A program made the translations under genes and the position numbers. The notes under the pieces are model-generated. The model searched no databases, had not been told where the DNA came from, and saw only the letters and a list, made by a program, of their open reading frames with translations. Positions 16,706 to 26,533 of a DNA stretch of 39,398 nt are shown here, in pieces. Source of the stretch: Lachnospiraceae bacterium (lineage in GTDB: Bacteria > Bacillota > Clostridia > Lachnospirales > Lachnospiraceae). The stretch covers positions 1 to 39,398 of the forward strand of contig JALCRM010000016.1 in NCBI GenBank assembly GCA_022652545.1. Direction: 5' to 3'. The stretch's first letter is position 1. Every line of letters starts with the position of its first letter.

Positions 16706-18202
16706 ATGAAGCGTTTAGTCATCAACACACTGAACAGAAAGTCCATCATCAGGAAGGAGATCTACGGCCATTTTTCCGAGCATCTGGGGCGCTGTATCTA
16801 TGAAGGCGTCTATGTCGGGGAAAACTCGGGCATTCCGAACGAGAACGGCATGCGCAGGGATGTCGTCGACGCATTGCGCGAGATCCGCATCCCGGTGCTG
16901 CGCTGGCCCGGCGGATGTTTTGCCGACGAATATCACTGGAAAGACGGGATCGGTCCGAAGGACAGCCGGAAAAAGATGATCAACACGAACTGGGGCGGCG
17001 TTGTCGAGGACAACAGCTTCGGTACGCATGAATATATGGAGCTCTGCCGGCAGCTGGGCTGCGAATCCTATATCAACGCAAACGTCGGCAGCGGCACCGT
17101 ACAGGAAATGAGCGAATGGGTCGAATATATGACCTCCTCCGGAAAATCCCCGATGAGCAGCCTGCGTGCCGAAAACGGCCATCCGGACCCATGGCATCCG
17201 CGCTTCCTCGGCGTCGGCAATGAAAACTGGGGCTGCGGCGGCAACATGAAGCCGGACTTCTATGCGAACGAATTCCGCCGTTATTCGACTTTTGCCAGAA
17301 ACTATGACCCGTCACACCCTCTGTTCAGGATCGCCTGCGGCCCCAACGGGGGCGACAGCGAATGGATGGAAACGCTCCTGCGCACGCTCGCGCCGATCGG
17401 GAACCTGAGCAGCGGCCTCGTAAACGGTATCTCCATGCACTATTACACCATTCCGGGCAGTTGGGAACACAAGCAGAGCGCAACGGATTTCACCGTCGCG
17501 GATTACTATGAGACACTGCGGAAGGCCTATGACATCGAAGGGCTGATCCGTCTGCACAGCGCCATTATGGATCGCTATGACCCGCAGAAGTCCCTCGGCC
17601 TCATCGTCGACGAATGGGGCACCTGGTTCGCTGTCGAGCCCGGTACGAACCCCGGTTTCCTGTACCAGCAGAACACGATGCGCGATGCCATGGTGGCCGG
17701 CATCTCCCTGAATATCTTCAATAAGCACAGCGACCGTGTCGTCATGGCCAACCTGGCCCAGCTCGTAAATGTTCTGCAGTCGGTCATCCTGACAGACGGC
17801 GACCGTATGCTGCGCACGCCCACATGGCACGTGTTTGATCTGTACAAGGAACATCAGGACTGCACGCTGCTCGACAGCTACATGGAAAACGAAGAGGCCG
17901 GTCCGGAAGGAATGCGTATCCCCATGCTTTCCGAATCCTGCTCTCTCTCCCCGGACGGCTCGGTCAACGTGACGCTGGTCAACGCTTCTGCTGAAAAGGA
18001 AGAGGAAGTGCGTATCCTTCCCGTGGAATTCCGCGTTTCCGGCGTCGAGGGCCGCATCCTGACCGATTCACTCAGCGCGAAAAACACCTTCGATGCACCG
18101 GACGCCGTGCATTCGGAGACGCTTGCCGACGTATCCGCCGAAGACGGCTCTGTTACCGTAAAACTGCCGCCCTGCAGCGTTGTGAACCTGAAGCTTCACT
18201 GA
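16706..18202 (+). CDS. GH51 alpha-L-arabinofuranosidase (second copy)
   Basis: Cytosolic alpha-L-arabinofuranosidase of the AbfA type (498 aa, no signal peptide). The N-terminus IYGHFSEHLGRCIYEGVYVG, the acid/base E173 in GVGNENWGCGGNM and the nucleophile E303 in LIVDEWGTWF are diagnostic. The pocket sequence GNENWGCGG differs from GNEMDGPWQ in the other GH51, so the two enzymes belong to different GH51 subgroups and probably prefer different branches or chain lengths. It has its own transcript, divergent from GH43, with AAAGGAG about six bases before the ATG, and ends at a strong terminator. Some GH51 enzymes act on xylan-type arabinose, so arabinoxylan oligosaccharides remain possible substrates. 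Confidence 0.95.
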   Translation: MKRLVINTLNRKSIIRKEIYGHFSEHLGRCIYEGVYVGENSGIPNENGMRRDVVDALREIRIPVLRWPGGCFADEYHWKDGIGPKDSRKKMINTNWGGVVEDNSFGTHEYMELCRQLGCESYINANVGSGTVQEMSEWVEYMTSSGKSPMSSLRAENGHPDPWHPRFLGVGNENWGCGGNMKPDFYANEFRRYSTFARNYDPSHPLFRIACGPNGGDSEWMETLLRTLAPIGNLSSGLVNGISMHYYTIPGSWEHKQSATDFTVADYYETLRKAYDIEGLIRLHSAIMDRYDPQKSLGLIVDEWGTWFAVEPGTNPGFLYQQNTMRDAMVAGISLNIFNKHSDRVVMANLAQLVNVLQSVILTDGDRMLRTPTWHVFDLYKEHQDCTLLDSYMENEEAGPEGMRIPMLSESCSLSPDGSVNVTLVNASAEKEEEVRILPVEFRVSGVEGRILTDSLSAKNTFDAPDAVHSETLADVSAEDGSVTVKLPPCSVVNLKLH

Positions 18203-18236
18203 CACGGTCCGGCGATCGTTTTCACCATACTATTGT

Positions 18237-18270
18237 AAAAGGGGGCAGCCTTACGGCTGTCCCCTTTTTC
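18237..18270. terminator. Bidirectional terminator between GH51 and GH127
   Basis: Stem AAAAGGGGGCAGCC (18237-18250) pairs with GGCTGTCCCCTTTT (18255-18268) through a TTAC loop, with one G-T pair. The A-run on one side and T-run on the other let it end transcription from both converging genes. Confidence 0.9.
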
Positions 18271-18332
18271 TGAAGGAGGCGGTTTCTTCAGCCGCCACCT
18301 TTCTGCGGATCTTCAAGCACTTTCCACCCGGT

Positions 18333-20273
18333 TCAGTGGAATTTTTCCCGCATCCAGACCTGCATTTCTCCTGTTTTGCGGTTGTCCCAGTAGGCATAGG
18401 GCACGAGCGTCAGCTCCGCCGGACGGTAAACGGTATGCCCGGTGCCGTAAAGGCAGCCTTCCGGAAGTCCCTCGATCATGCTGCGGCATCCTTCCGCATG
18501 AATGATCAGTGTGCCGCCCAGCAGGTCTTCCCTGTATTCTTCGCACAGAGGCGCTGCAGTATCCGCTAGGATCTGTTCCAGGTTGTCCCCGTTGTCCGTC
18601 TCTTCGAGGCAGTAGACCACCGGCCCCTTCCGGATCGCGACGCGCCCTTCGTCGGCGCGCAGCTTCGGGTCCGCATGCACATATTCTGCAGGGATGGAGA
18701 ACTTAACTTCGACCGTATCCCCGTCTGAAAGCCCGCCTATTGCCGCATATCCCTTTTCAACTTCCGGCCTGGTCTCCTGCCCCTTCACGGTAAAGCTGTA
18801 CGCTTTCACATAGGACGGAATGCGCACCATCAGTTTGCCGTCCATCGCTCCCTCGCCGCGGATCGTCATGGAAACGCTGCCGTCAAACGGGAAGCGGGTT
18901 TTTACCGTAAGCGTGAATTTTTTCCCGCCCCGCAGAAGATCCACCTGCCCCGAAACAAACAGATTTACCCACAGTCCTTCTTCGTTCTCAAAATAGCAGT
19001 ATTCGCCGAGGGACGCCAGCGTACGTGCGATATTCGGCGGACAGCAGGCACAGCTGAACCATTTCTGGCGCACCGGCTTCACATGTTCCAGGGATGTATG
19101 CTTCATGCAGGCTTCCGGCCAGACGGCGAGCGGATTCACATAGAAAAAGCTCTTCCCGTCCTGTGCGATGCCGGCGAGCACCGTGTTGCAGAGCGCTGTT
19201 TCTGCCGTGTCCATATATTTTGCATCGTGCGTGATCTGGCTCATCCTGCGGCAAAACAGAGCAAGCCCGACAGAAGCGCAGCTCTCCGCATAGGCTCCCT
19301 CGTTGGGCAGATGATAATCCGTGGTAAAACGCTCCAGTATGCCGGAGCTTCCGATGCCTCCGGTAATGTACATCTGGCGCTGCGTAATATCTTCCCAAAG
19401 CCTTTCGCAGGCTGCGAGCAGCGACTCATCGTGTGCGTAGTACGCCACGTCCGCCATCGCGCTGTACAGATAGACCGCACGCACAGCATGGCCTTCCGCG
19501 CGCGTCTGCATGCGCACGGGGCGGTCCGACTGCGAATAGTCCGCGCTGTAGTCCTGCATATTGGCAAAAATCTGCGTCCAGCCCGGATTTTTGCTCTCAT
19601 TTTCCAGATAATTCGGCTCCTGACCTCTTCGGTCAATGAAGTCTTTGGCCATCTTCAGGTACTTCTCCTGCCCCGTCACTTCATACAGCTTTACCAGGGC
19701 AAGCTCGATCTCCTCGTGCCCCGGCACAGCCGCCAGGTGATCCGGGCGGTGAAAAACATCACAGATGTGGTCAGCCATGCGGATGCAGACATCCAGCAGG
19801 GTCCTCTTGCCGGTCACTTTATAGTACGCGGTACCGGCTTCGATCATATGGCCCGCGCAGTACAGCTCATGTCCTTCCTGCAGGTTGAAGAACTCCCTGC
19901 CCGGAGTATTGATAATAAAATACGTGTCCAGATAGCCATCCGGCTGCTGCGCCGCCGCGATGACGGCGATCGTATCATCCGCCCTCTTCTCAAGGCCGGC
20001 ATCCGGCTGCCAGGACAGGCTGTAGGCTACTGCTTCGAGCCACTTGGCTACGTCGGAATCCTGGAAGACAAAGCCGTAAAAATCACCTGTTTCCATTCCC
20101 GCCGCAATGCGGAAGTTGCGGATCGCATGGCTCGGCTCCGCGCCTTCCACGCTGTCATTGAGCGTGCTCCACTGGTAGGGGATCACCTCCCTTGGCACCA
20201 GCTGCGTATACTTGTTCCAGAAAGGGTCGTCAATGCGGATATCGCGCAGAGAACAGGATCTTAGTCTGTCCAT
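18333..20273 (-). CDS. GH127 beta-L-arabinofuranosidase
   Basis: Retaining glycosidase of the HypBA1 group that removes beta-L-arabinofuranose, known from hydroxyproline-linked arabinans of plant extensins. It uses an unusual zinc-bound cysteine nucleophile. In the 646-aa product the zinc ligands E330 and C332 (YAESCAS) and the pair C410-C411 (CACCPPN) are present with the family spacing, as is the acid/base candidate E314 in GILERF, 16 residues before E330. The frame extends to 20351, but that would start inside a tRNA terminator. The ATG at 20273 with GGAGG upstream gives the expected N-terminus. There is no signal peptide, so it acts on imported sugars. GH127 also includes enzymes on other beta-L-arabinosides. 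Confidence 0.92.
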   Translation of the reverse strand: MDRLRSCSLRDIRIDDPFWNKYTQLVPREVIPYQWSTLNDSVEGAEPSHAIRNFRIAAGMETGDFYGFVFQDSDVAKWLEAVAYSLSWQPDAGLEKRADDTIAVIAAAQQPDGYLDTYFIINTPGREFFNLQEGHELYCAGHMIEAGTAYYKVTGKRTLLDVCIRMADHICDVFHRPDHLAAVPGHEEIELALVKLYEVTGQEKYLKMAKDFIDRRGQEPNYLENESKNPGWTQIFANMQDYSADYSQSDRPVRMQTRAEGHAVRAVYLYSAMADVAYYAHDESLLAACERLWEDITQRQMYITGGIGSSGILERFTTDYHLPNEGAYAESCASVGLALFCRRMSQITHDAKYMDTAETALCNTVLAGIAQDGKSFFYVNPLAVWPEACMKHTSLEHVKPVRQKWFSCACCPPNIARTLASLGEYCYFENEEGLWVNLFVSGQVDLLRGGKKFTLTVKTRFPFDGSVSMTIRGEGAMDGKLMVRIPSYVKAYSFTVKGQETRPEVEKGYAAIGGLSDGDTVEVKFSIPAEYVHADPKLRADEGRVAIRKGPVVYCLEETDNGDNLEQILADTAAPLCEEYREDLLGGTLIIHAEGCRSMIEGLPEGCLYGTGHTVYRPAELTLVPYAYWDNRKTGEMQVWMREKFH

Positions 20274-20334
20274 GAAACACCTCCGGGATTTGAGGAAAGT
20301 CAGTGAACGGCAACACCTGTAATATGTCTTAATG

Positions 20335-20366
20335 AAAAAGCCCGGAAGCATATTGCTCCCAAGCTT
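20335..20366 (-). terminator. Terminator of the tRNA-Arg gene
   Basis: A 12-bp stem with three G-T pairs (20355-20366 with 20338-20349), five-base loop and five T residues on the minus strand, seven bases after the tRNA end. It isolates the tRNA from GH127. Confidence 0.9.
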
Positions 20367-20372
20367 TCTTTA

Positions 20373-20446
<74 letters not shown>

Positions 20447-20450
20447 ATGT

Positions 20451-20473
20451 CTTTGCTGCTGGTCGCAGCAAAG
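20451..20473. other. Perfect 9-bp hairpin between thiolase and tRNA-Arg
   Basis: CTTTGCTGC and GCAGCAAAG flank a TGGTC loop four bases before the tRNA 5' end. There is no T-tract. It may end or process the thiolase transcript ahead of the tRNA. Confidence 0.4.
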
Positions 20474-20540
20474 TACAGTTTACTCAAATCAGAAGGTATT
20501 GTCAAGATAAAGGTAGATCTTTCCGAGACTCTTTCCGCTT

Positions 20541-21725
20541 TCAGTCGCGTTCCACGATCGCAGCGCAGCCCATACCGCCGCCGACGCAAAGGGTCGCAAG
20601 TCCCTTCTTCGCATCGCGTTTTGCCATTTCGTAAAGGAGCGTCACCAGGATACGCGTGCCGGAGCATCCTACCGGATGCCCGAGGGCGATGGCACCGCCG
20701 TTCACGTTGAGGATGTCCGGGTTGAATCCAAGGTCGTGCGCCACTGCAACGGACTGCGCGGCAAAGGCCTCATTGGCCTCGATCAGGTCAAAGTCGGAGA
20801 TCTTGTAGCCCGTGCGCGCCATGGTCTTTCTGGTCGCGGCTACGGGGCCGATTCCCATGATACGGGGCTCTACGCCTGCCAGTTCGCCGCCGATCCATGT
20901 TGCCATCGGCTTCACGCCGAGTTCCTTTGCTTTCTCTTCGCTCATGACTACGATCGCGGCAGCCGCATCATTGATACCGGACGCGTTGCCCGCGGTCACT
21001 ACACCGCCGTCCTTCTTGAAGGCCGGTTTCAGTTTTGCAAGGCTTTCCGCCGTGACGCCGGCTCTGGGGCCTTCGTCGGTATCAAATACGATATCGCACT
21101 TTTTCTGATGTACAGTGACCGGCACGATCTCGTCCTTGAATCTGCCTGATTCGATCGCAGCCTGTGCCTTCTGCTGGCTGCGCGCCGAAAACTCATCCAG
21201 CTGCTCTCTCGTAAGGTGCCATTCCTCGGCAATGTTCTCTGCCGTGATACCCATGTGATAACCGCCGAAAGCGTCCGTCAGTGCGTCACGGAGCATCGAG
21301 TCATCCAGCTTGCCCGCACCCATGCGGTAGCCGAAACGCGCGTTATAAAGCAGGTAAGGAGCCATCGACATGTTTTCCATGCCGCCCGCCACTACAATGT
21401 CCGCATCGCCGTCACGGATCAGCTTGGCTGCCAGGTTCACGCAGTGCAGTCCGGATCCGCAGAGGACATTGATCGTCGTCGCCGGTACTTCCACGGGAAT
21501 GCCCGCATTGACAGCTGCCTGCCTTGCAGGGTTCTGTCCGAGTCCCGCCTGGATGACGCAGCCCATATATACTTCGTCGACCTGCTCCGGTTTCACACCG
21601 GCTCTTTTCAAAGCCTCGACAATGACGATCCTGCCGAGTTCAGGTGCCGGGGTCGTGCTGAGCGCACCACCCATTTTGCCTATTGCGGTCCTGCAGCCGC
21701 CTGCCAAAACAACTTTACGTGCCAT
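20541..21725 (-). CDS. Acetyl-CoA acetyltransferase (thiolase), stand-alone copy
   Basis: Biosynthetic thiolase that condenses two acetyl-CoA to acetoacetyl-CoA, or runs in reverse. The catalytic set is complete: C89 in NVLCGSG, H350 in GHPVG and C380 in CVGGGMGC, with the family landmarks ENMSMAPY and NEAFAAQS. At 394 aa it is full length. It is very similar along its whole length to the thiolase at 28278-29459 that heads the butyryl-CoA operon. This copy is monocistronic, with AGGAG about nine bases before its ATG and no Rex-like site upstream. The two may serve different fluxes or growth states. Confidence 0.95.
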   Translation of the reverse strand: MARKVVLAGGCRTAIGKMGGALSTTPAPELGRIVIVEALKRAGVKPEQVDEVYMGCVIQAGLGQNPARQAAVNAGIPVEVPATTINVLCGSGLHCVNLAAKLIRDGDADIVVAGGMENMSMAPYLLYNARFGYRMGAGKLDDSMLRDALTDAFGGYHMGITAENIAEEWHLTREQLDEFSARSQQKAQAAIESGRFKDEIVPVTVHQKKCDIVFDTDEGPRAGVTAESLAKLKPAFKKDGGVVTAGNASGINDAAAAIVVMSEEKAKELGVKPMATWIGGELAGVEPRIMGIGPVAATRKTMARTGYKISDFDLIEANEAFAAQSVAVAHDLGFNPDILNVNGGAIALGHPVGCSGTRILVTLLYEMAKRDAKKGLATLCVGGGMGCAAIVERD

Positions 21726-21781
21726 GATCTGCTCTCCTTTTCTTAATATGTATTTTGAAAATCAATATGTTTTTCCGTACA

Positions 21782-22291
21782 TCATTCCGGGGACGAAGCA
21801 CCGCTCCCTGCGGTAAGATCCGCAAATTCAGCTTTCGCGGCGCGCGCCAGGTCGCGGGGAGACAGGCGGATCTGCGCGCCCACCTTTCCGGCACTGACAT
21901 AGATCTCCGCCTGTTTTTCCGCCGAAACGTCTATGCGTGTCACAAAGGCCTTTTTCATGCCGATCGCGGTGCAGCCTCCGCGCACATAGCCGGTGAGAGC
22001 GAACAGGTCCTTTACATGGATCAGTTCCACCGACTTTACGCCTACGGATACGGCGCATTTCTTGAGGTCCAGTTCCTCTGCGATCGGGATCACAAAAACA
22101 TAGTGTTCCCTGTCGCTGCCGACCGCCACGAGCGTCTTGTAGACCTGCCCGTGCGGAAGTCCGAGCGCATCGGCAGTCTGCACGCCGTCGACAAAATCCG
22201 TGCATGTATAGGACAGATGCGTAAACGGGATCTGCTCCTTCTCCAGGATGCGCATCGCATTGGTCTTCTGCTCTTTCTCTTTCTTAGCCAT
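21782..22291 (-). CDS. ybaK: YbaK/EbsC family Cys-tRNA(Pro) deacylase
   Basis: Trans-editing enzyme that hydrolyses cysteine misacylated onto tRNA-Pro. The single YbaK domain shows the conserved lysine K52 in VYKTLV, and the motifs VIPIAEELDLKKCA, GYVRGGCTAIG and KVGAQIRLSP of the family. The frame opens further upstream (22357), but the ATG at 22289-22291 follows GGAGGAGG by about nine bases and fits the family N-terminus, giving 169 aa. It is divergent from the pyridoxal kinase gene and shares no obvious function with its neighbours. Confidence 0.92.
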   Translation of the reverse strand: MAKKEKEQKTNAMRILEKEQIPFTHLSYTCTDFVDGVQTADALGLPHGQVYKTLVAVGSDREHYVFVIPIAEELDLKKCAVSVGVKSVELIHVKDLFALTGYVRGGCTAIGMKKAFVTRIDVSAEKQAEIYVSAGKVGAQIRLSPRDLARAAKAEFADLTAGSGASSPE

Positions 22292-22411
22292 CCTGCTCTG
22301 CCTCCTCCGGAAACCGCCTTCATGATTATAGCAGATTCCCGCTGCCCTGATTTGCATCTGCCGGGATTTTCTGTTAGTGTAGCGATATCAAAAAGAAAGG
22401 TCCGTAAACAG

Positions 22412-23260
22412 ATGAAAAGAATCGCAACCGTTCAGGATATTTCCTGTGTCGGACGCTGCTCGCTCACAGTCGCTCTGCCGATCATCTCGGCCATGGGGGT
22501 GGAAACAGCCGTACTTCCGACCGCCGTACTGTCCACGCACACCGCGTTCAATGATTTTACTTTTCGCGACCTGACGCGCGACATCCCCGATATCCTTGCG
22601 CACTGGCGCCGGGAAGGTTTTCTGTTCGATGCCATATACAGCGGCTATCTGGGTTCACTGCAGCAGATCCTGCTGGTGCAGGAGCTGTTCGATTCACTGA
22701 CTGCGGAGGGCGCTGTGCGCTTTACGGATCCCGCAATGGCGGACGACGGTGAACTGTACAAGGGCTTTGCTGCCGACTTCCCGAAACATATGGCCAGCCT
22801 GTGCGCCCATGCCGACGTGATCGTACCGAATCTGACGGAACTGTGTCTCCTGTCCGGCATGCCCTACCGTGAAGACTACGGCCAGGACGACCTGCGCGCC
22901 ATGCTCGTGAAGCTGGCGGAACGCGGGACAAAATATGTGTGCCTCACCGGTGCTTCGGATGCCCCCGACAACCTGGGCGCGCTCTGCTACGACCGGGAAA
23001 AGGATTCCTTCTACAGCTGCTACAACGAACGCCTGCCTGTGCGCTACCACGGCACCGGCGACATCTTCGCCTCCACCACGGTAGGCGGCCTGATGAACGG
23101 CCTCTCCGTGCAGGAAGCCCTGAAACTGGCCGTCGACTACACGCTGGAGTGTCTGCGCGATACGATGGCGGATCCGCTGAAACGGTGGTACGGCGTCAAC
23201 TTCGAGGCCCGGATCGGCTGGCTCACCGAAGAACTGGCAAAGCGCCGTCCCGCTCTTTGA
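22412..23260 (+). CDS. Pyridoxamine/pyridoxal kinase (PdxK/PdxY-like)
   Basis: Ribokinase-fold kinase that phosphorylates pyridoxal, pyridoxine or pyridoxamine in B6 salvage. The start KRIATVQDISCVGRCSLTVALPIISAMG is typical of the bacterial pyridoxal kinases. DPAMADDGELYKGF and the catalytic anion-hole motif GTGDIFAS (catalytic Asp) near the C-terminus complete the signature. The frame is open far upstream, but only the ATG at 22412 matches the family N-terminus (282 aa); AGAAAGG lies about 11 bases before it. Sugar kinase activity is less likely given the N-terminal motif. Confidence 0.9.
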   Translation: MKRIATVQDISCVGRCSLTVALPIISAMGVETAVLPTAVLSTHTAFNDFTFRDLTRDIPDILAHWRREGFLFDAIYSGYLGSLQQILLVQELFDSLTAEGAVRFTDPAMADDGELYKGFAADFPKHMASLCAHADVIVPNLTELCLLSGMPYREDYGQDDLRAMLVKLAERGTKYVCLTGASDAPDNLGALCYDREKDSFYSCYNERLPVRYHGTGDIFASTTVGGLMNGLSVQEALKLAVDYTLECLRDTMADPLKRWYGVNFEARIGWLTEELAKRRPAL

Positions 23261-23312
23261 GCGTACCTGAGATCCCGTACCATAGATCCATTTGTCTCAA
23301 CAAACTGATTTC

Positions 23313-23348
23313 AAAAAAAGCGGAGCCGGGTAGCAGTACCCGGCCCCG
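23313..23348. terminator. Bidirectional terminator between pyridoxal kinase and etfA
   Basis: GCCGGGTA (23325-23332) pairs perfectly with TACCCGGC (23337-23344) around GCAG, extended by three more pairs past one mismatch. Seven A residues (23313-23319) form the T-tract for the minus-strand etf operon. Confidence 0.88.
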
Positions 23349-23371
23349 TTCTTTATGTCATACCTCCCGCT

Positions 23372-24415
23372 TTACAGGGCCTTGATAGCCTCGGTCAGCT
23401 TCGGAACGATCTTGTTCAGGTCTCCGACGATGCCGTAATCCGCCACATCAAAGATCGGTGCACTCTCATCCTTGTTGATCGCAATAATGATGTCTGACTC
23501 TTCCATACCTGCCAGATGCTGGATAGCGCCTGAAATGCCGATCGCAAAATAGACGTGCGGGCGAACGGTCTTGCCCGTCTGGCCTACCTGCAGTTCCTTC
23601 GGTTTCCAGCCTGCATCCACAACCGCACGGGAGCAGCTTACCATTCCGCCGAGCGCTGCTGCCAGGTCGTCCAGGATCTTGAAGTTCTCGGGGCTGCCTA
23701 CACCACGGCCGCCGGAAACGAGGATCTTGGCATCCATGATATCCGCCGTCTTTTTGGTATCCTTGATGATCTCCAGGATCTGTACATACTTTCTGTCCGG
23801 AGTAAAGCCGGGATTGAATTCGACGATCTCCGCCTGGCGGCCTGCGACCTTTTCACTCTTCTGCATGACGCCGGAGCGAACCGTTGCCATCTGCGGACGG
23901 TAGTCAGGGCAGGCGATCGTTGCGATCGTGTTGCCGCCGAATGCCGGACGGGTCATCAGGAGCTGTTTATGCAGCTGTTCGCTTTCGTGTCCCGGAACAG
24001 GCTTCAGCGGGAAGTCTCCGATCTCAAGCTGCGTGCAGTCTGCCGTCAGTCCCGTATGTACACGGGCGGATACGCGGGGGCCGAGGTCACGGCCGATCGC
24101 AGTCGCACCGACCAGCATCACATCGGGCTTGAATTTCTTAATGGTGCTTGCCAGGGCATGCGCATAAGGCTCTGTCCTGTAATCCTTAAGTTCGGGGTCA
24201 TCGATAAGTATGACGCGGTCCGCGCCGTACTCGCCGAGTTCGACCGCCAGATCCTTCACGTCGGAGCCGATCAGTACAGCGGTGAGCTGGGTATCAAGAT
24301 CCTTCGCCAGCAGTTTTCCCTTGCCGACAAGTTCCAGCGCTATGTTGGACAGTTTGTTGTCGACCTGCTGGGCGAAGACAAATACGCCTTTATATTCTTC
24401 CTTGTTTTCTGTCAT
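23372..24415 (-). CDS. etfA: Electron transfer flavoprotein alpha subunit
   Basis: Large subunit of the EtfAB flavoprotein that works with butyryl-CoA dehydrogenase. The C-terminal FAD domain is clear: [51 protein letters not shown] and the [16 protein letters not shown] segment. The N-terminal domain carries [16 protein letters not shown]. At 347 aa it is normal. It is the last gene of the operon, 31 bp after etfB, with AAGGAG before the ATG. In clostridia such Bcd/EtfAB complexes bifurcate NADH electrons to crotonyl-CoA and ferredoxin; that role here is inferred from the operon. Confidence 0.95.
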   Translation of the reverse strand: MTENKEEYKGVFVFAQQVDNKLSNIALELVGKGKLLAKDLDTQLTAVLIGSDVKDLAVELGEYGADRVILIDDPELKDYRTEPYAHALASTIKKFKPDVMLVGATAIGRDLGPRVSARVHTGLTADCTQLEIGDFPLKPVPGHESEQLHKQLLMTRPAFGGNTIATIACPDYRPQMATVRSGVMQKSEKVAGRQAEIVEFNPGFTPDRKYVQILEIIKDTKKTADIMDAKILVSGGRGVGSPENFKILDDLAAALGGMVSCSRAVVDAGWKPKELQVGQTGKTVRPHVYFAIGISGAIQHLAGMEESDIIIAINKDESAPIFDVADYGIVGDLNKIVPKLTEAIKAL

Positions 24416-24446
24416 TTGTTTTGACTCCTTATCAGAAATGAATCGC

Positions 24447-25241
24447 TCAGATTACGTGCTTTTCCTGAAGCTTGCCGACGATGTAATCCACTGCTTCGGC
24501 CGGGTTGAGGTCCGCCTTTTTCTCGCCGGTACCCTTCCTGACTTTATCGGATGCCTTGGCGATCTGGGTCGGGGAACCGGCCTTGCCGATATTGCTGTCG
24601 TCTACATCCTTCAGATCCTTCCTTGCCCAGACGGTAACTTCCTTGTCATAGGCATCGAAAATTCCTCCGGGAGTCATGTAGCGGGGAACGTCGAGATCCC
24701 CGAGTGCGGTAACTACGCAGGGAAGAAATGCGCGTACGACCATGTAGCGGTCATCGAACTGACGCTCGACCGTGATGGTCCTGTTCTTCTCATCCACATC
24801 CACGATCTTCTGTGCATAGCTGATGAGCGGCAGGTCCAGGTCTTCCGAGATCTGCGGGCCCACCTGTGCCGTATCGCCGTCGATGGCCTGGCGGCCGGTG
24901 ATGATAAGGTCATAATCCATATTGCGGAGCGCACCGGCAATGGTCTGTGCTGTAGCCCATGTATCAGCGCCGCCGAGGCACCTGTCGGTCACCAGAACGC
25001 CCTTGTCGGCGCCCATGGCCATTGCTTCACGCAGCACTTCATCTGCCTTCGGCAGACCCATGGTGACCACGGTCACTTCCGCGCCGTACTGATCCTTCAG
25101 CTTCAGTGCCGCTTCCAGGCCTGCCTTGTCATCCGGGTTCATGATGGCGAGCATGGCCGCTCTGTTCAGTGTGCCGTCCGCATTGAACTGCACGCCTCCC
25201 TTGGTATCCGGCACCTGTTTTACACATACAACGATTTTCAT
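24447..25241 (-). CDS. etfB: Electron transfer flavoprotein beta subunit
   Basis: Partner of EtfA, 264 aa. The family N-terminus MKIVVCVKQVPDT, the nucleotide-binding segment LIITGRQAIDGDTAQVGP and the C-terminal lysine-rich tail are present. In bifurcating Etf proteins this subunit binds NADH and the bifurcating flavin. GGAGG lies six bases before the ATG. The order bcd, etfB, etfA is the standard one for butyrate-forming clostridia. Nothing unusual is visible. Confidence 0.95.
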   Translation of the reverse strand: MKIVVCVKQVPDTKGGVQFNADGTLNRAAMLAIMNPDDKAGLEAALKLKDQYGAEVTVVTMGLPKADEVLREAMAMGADKGVLVTDRCLGGADTWATAQTIAGALRNMDYDLIITGRQAIDGDTAQVGPQISEDLDLPLISYAQKIVDVDEKNRTITVERQFDDRYMVVRAFLPCVVTALGDLDVPRYMTPGGIFDAYDKEVTVWARKDLKDVDDSNIGKAGSPTQIAKASDKVRKGTGEKKADLNPAEAVDYIVGKLQEKHVI

Positions 25242-25288
25242 ATTAATCCTCCAGAATGCTCTTCATGCACAACTTGCAGTCAGCCGGC

Positions 25289-26443
25289 TCACTTCAGCAG
25301 ATTCGCCGCAATGACCATTCTCTGCACTTCGCTGGTGCCTTCGTAGATCTCCGTGATCTTCGCGTCGCGCATCATGCGTTCGACATCGTACTCTTTCATG
25401 TAGCCGTAGCCGCCGAACAGCTGCACGGCCTCGGTCGTCACTTCCATAGCCGTTGTCGCTGCGAACAGCTTGGCCATTGCCGCTTCCTCGGAATATCTGT
25501 CCTTGGTCGCCTTGGCCATGGCTGCGCGATAAACAAGAAGCTGCGCTGCCTTGCACTTTGTCTCCATGTCAGCAAGCTGGAACTGTGTGTTCTGGAACTG
25601 GCCGATCGCCCTGCCGAACTGTTTTCTTTCCTTTACATACTGTACTGTGCGGTCCAGTGCGCCTTCCGCGATGCCGAGTGCCTGTGCGGCAATGCCGATA
25701 CGGCCGCCGTCCAGTGTGTGCATGGCGATCTGGAAGCCCTTGCCTTCCTGCCCCAGAAGATTTCCCTTCGGGACCCTGACATCATTGAAAACAAGTTCAT
25801 AGGTGGCCGATGCACGGATACCCATCTTGTTTTCCTTCGTTCCGAAGGTAAAACCGGGCATGCCCTTCTCAAGAATGAAAGCAGAGAATATCTTCTTGGT
25901 GCGTCCCTTGGCATCCGCCACGGTGCCGGTCTGGGCAAAGATGATATAATAATCCGCTTCCTTGCCGTTGGTAATGAAGCACTTGGAGCCGTTCATGATC
26001 CAGTCTTCTCCGTCCTTCACTGCCTTTGTCTGCACGCCCTGCGCATCGGTGCCGGCGCCGGGTTCGGTCAGGCCGAAAGCGCCGAGCTTTTCGCCCTTTG
26101 CCAGCGGGACCAGGAACTTCTGCTTCTGTTCTTCCGTACCGAAAGTCAGGATGGGATCACAGCACAGAGAAGTATGTGCGGATACGATAACGGACGTTGT
26201 GCCGCACTGTTTTGCCAGCTCCTCCACGCACATCGTGTAGGTGAGCGGATCGCAGCCCTGGCCGCCGTACTGCTTCGGGACCGGTATTCCGAGAAAACCC
26301 GACTTGGCCATCTTGTCTACCGTCTCACGCGGGAATCTTTCTGTCTCATCGATCTCCTGCGCGATCGGTTTCACTTCCGTCTCGGCAAACTCCTTGAACA
26401 GGCGTCTTGCCATCGCGTGTTTCTTATCCAGTTCAAAGTCCAT
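25289..26443 (-). CDS. bcd: Butyryl-CoA dehydrogenase (short-chain acyl-CoA dehydrogenase)
   Basis: FAD enzyme that reduces crotonyl-CoA to butyryl-CoA using electrons from EtfAB. The product (384 aa) starts MDFELDKKHAMARRLFKEFAE and shows FGLTEPGAGTD, ITNG-AD, and the catalytic base E368 in EIYEGTSEVQ. The frame extends 17 codons further upstream, but the ATG at 26443 has AAGGAG seven bases upstream and fits the clostridial Bcd N-terminus. It follows hbd by 90 bp and precedes etfB in the operon. Other short-chain acyl-CoA substrates are possible; the context strongly supports butyryl-CoA. Confidence 0.95.
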   Translation of the reverse strand: MDFELDKKHAMARRLFKEFAETEVKPIAQEIDETERFPRETVDKMAKSGFLGIPVPKQYGGQGCDPLTYTMCVEELAKQCGTTSVIVSAHTSLCCDPILTFGTEEQKQKFLVPLAKGEKLGAFGLTEPGAGTDAQGVQTKAVKDGEDWIMNGSKCFITNGKEADYYIIFAQTGTVADAKGRTKKIFSAFILEKGMPGFTFGTKENKMGIRASATYELVFNDVRVPKGNLLGQEGKGFQIAMHTLDGGRIGIAAQALGIAEGALDRTVQYVKERKQFGRAIGQFQNTQFQLADMETKCKAAQLLVYRAAMAKATKDRYSEEAAMAKLFAATTAMEVTTEAVQLFGGYGYMKEYDVERMMRDAKITEIYEGTSEVQRMVIAANLLK

Positions 26444-26533
26444 TTTGTTCTCCTTCTGAAAAGAACTTTTGTCTGTCCGCGTCTGCTCATTCACACGCGG
26501 AAAAGCTGCCCGGCAATCTCCCTGCGGAACCTG

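Noticed and set aside
20274..20351. N-terminal extension of the GH127 frame
   Set aside because: It would start inside the tRNA-Arg terminator and lacks a ribosome binding site; the ATG at 20273 has one and fits the family.
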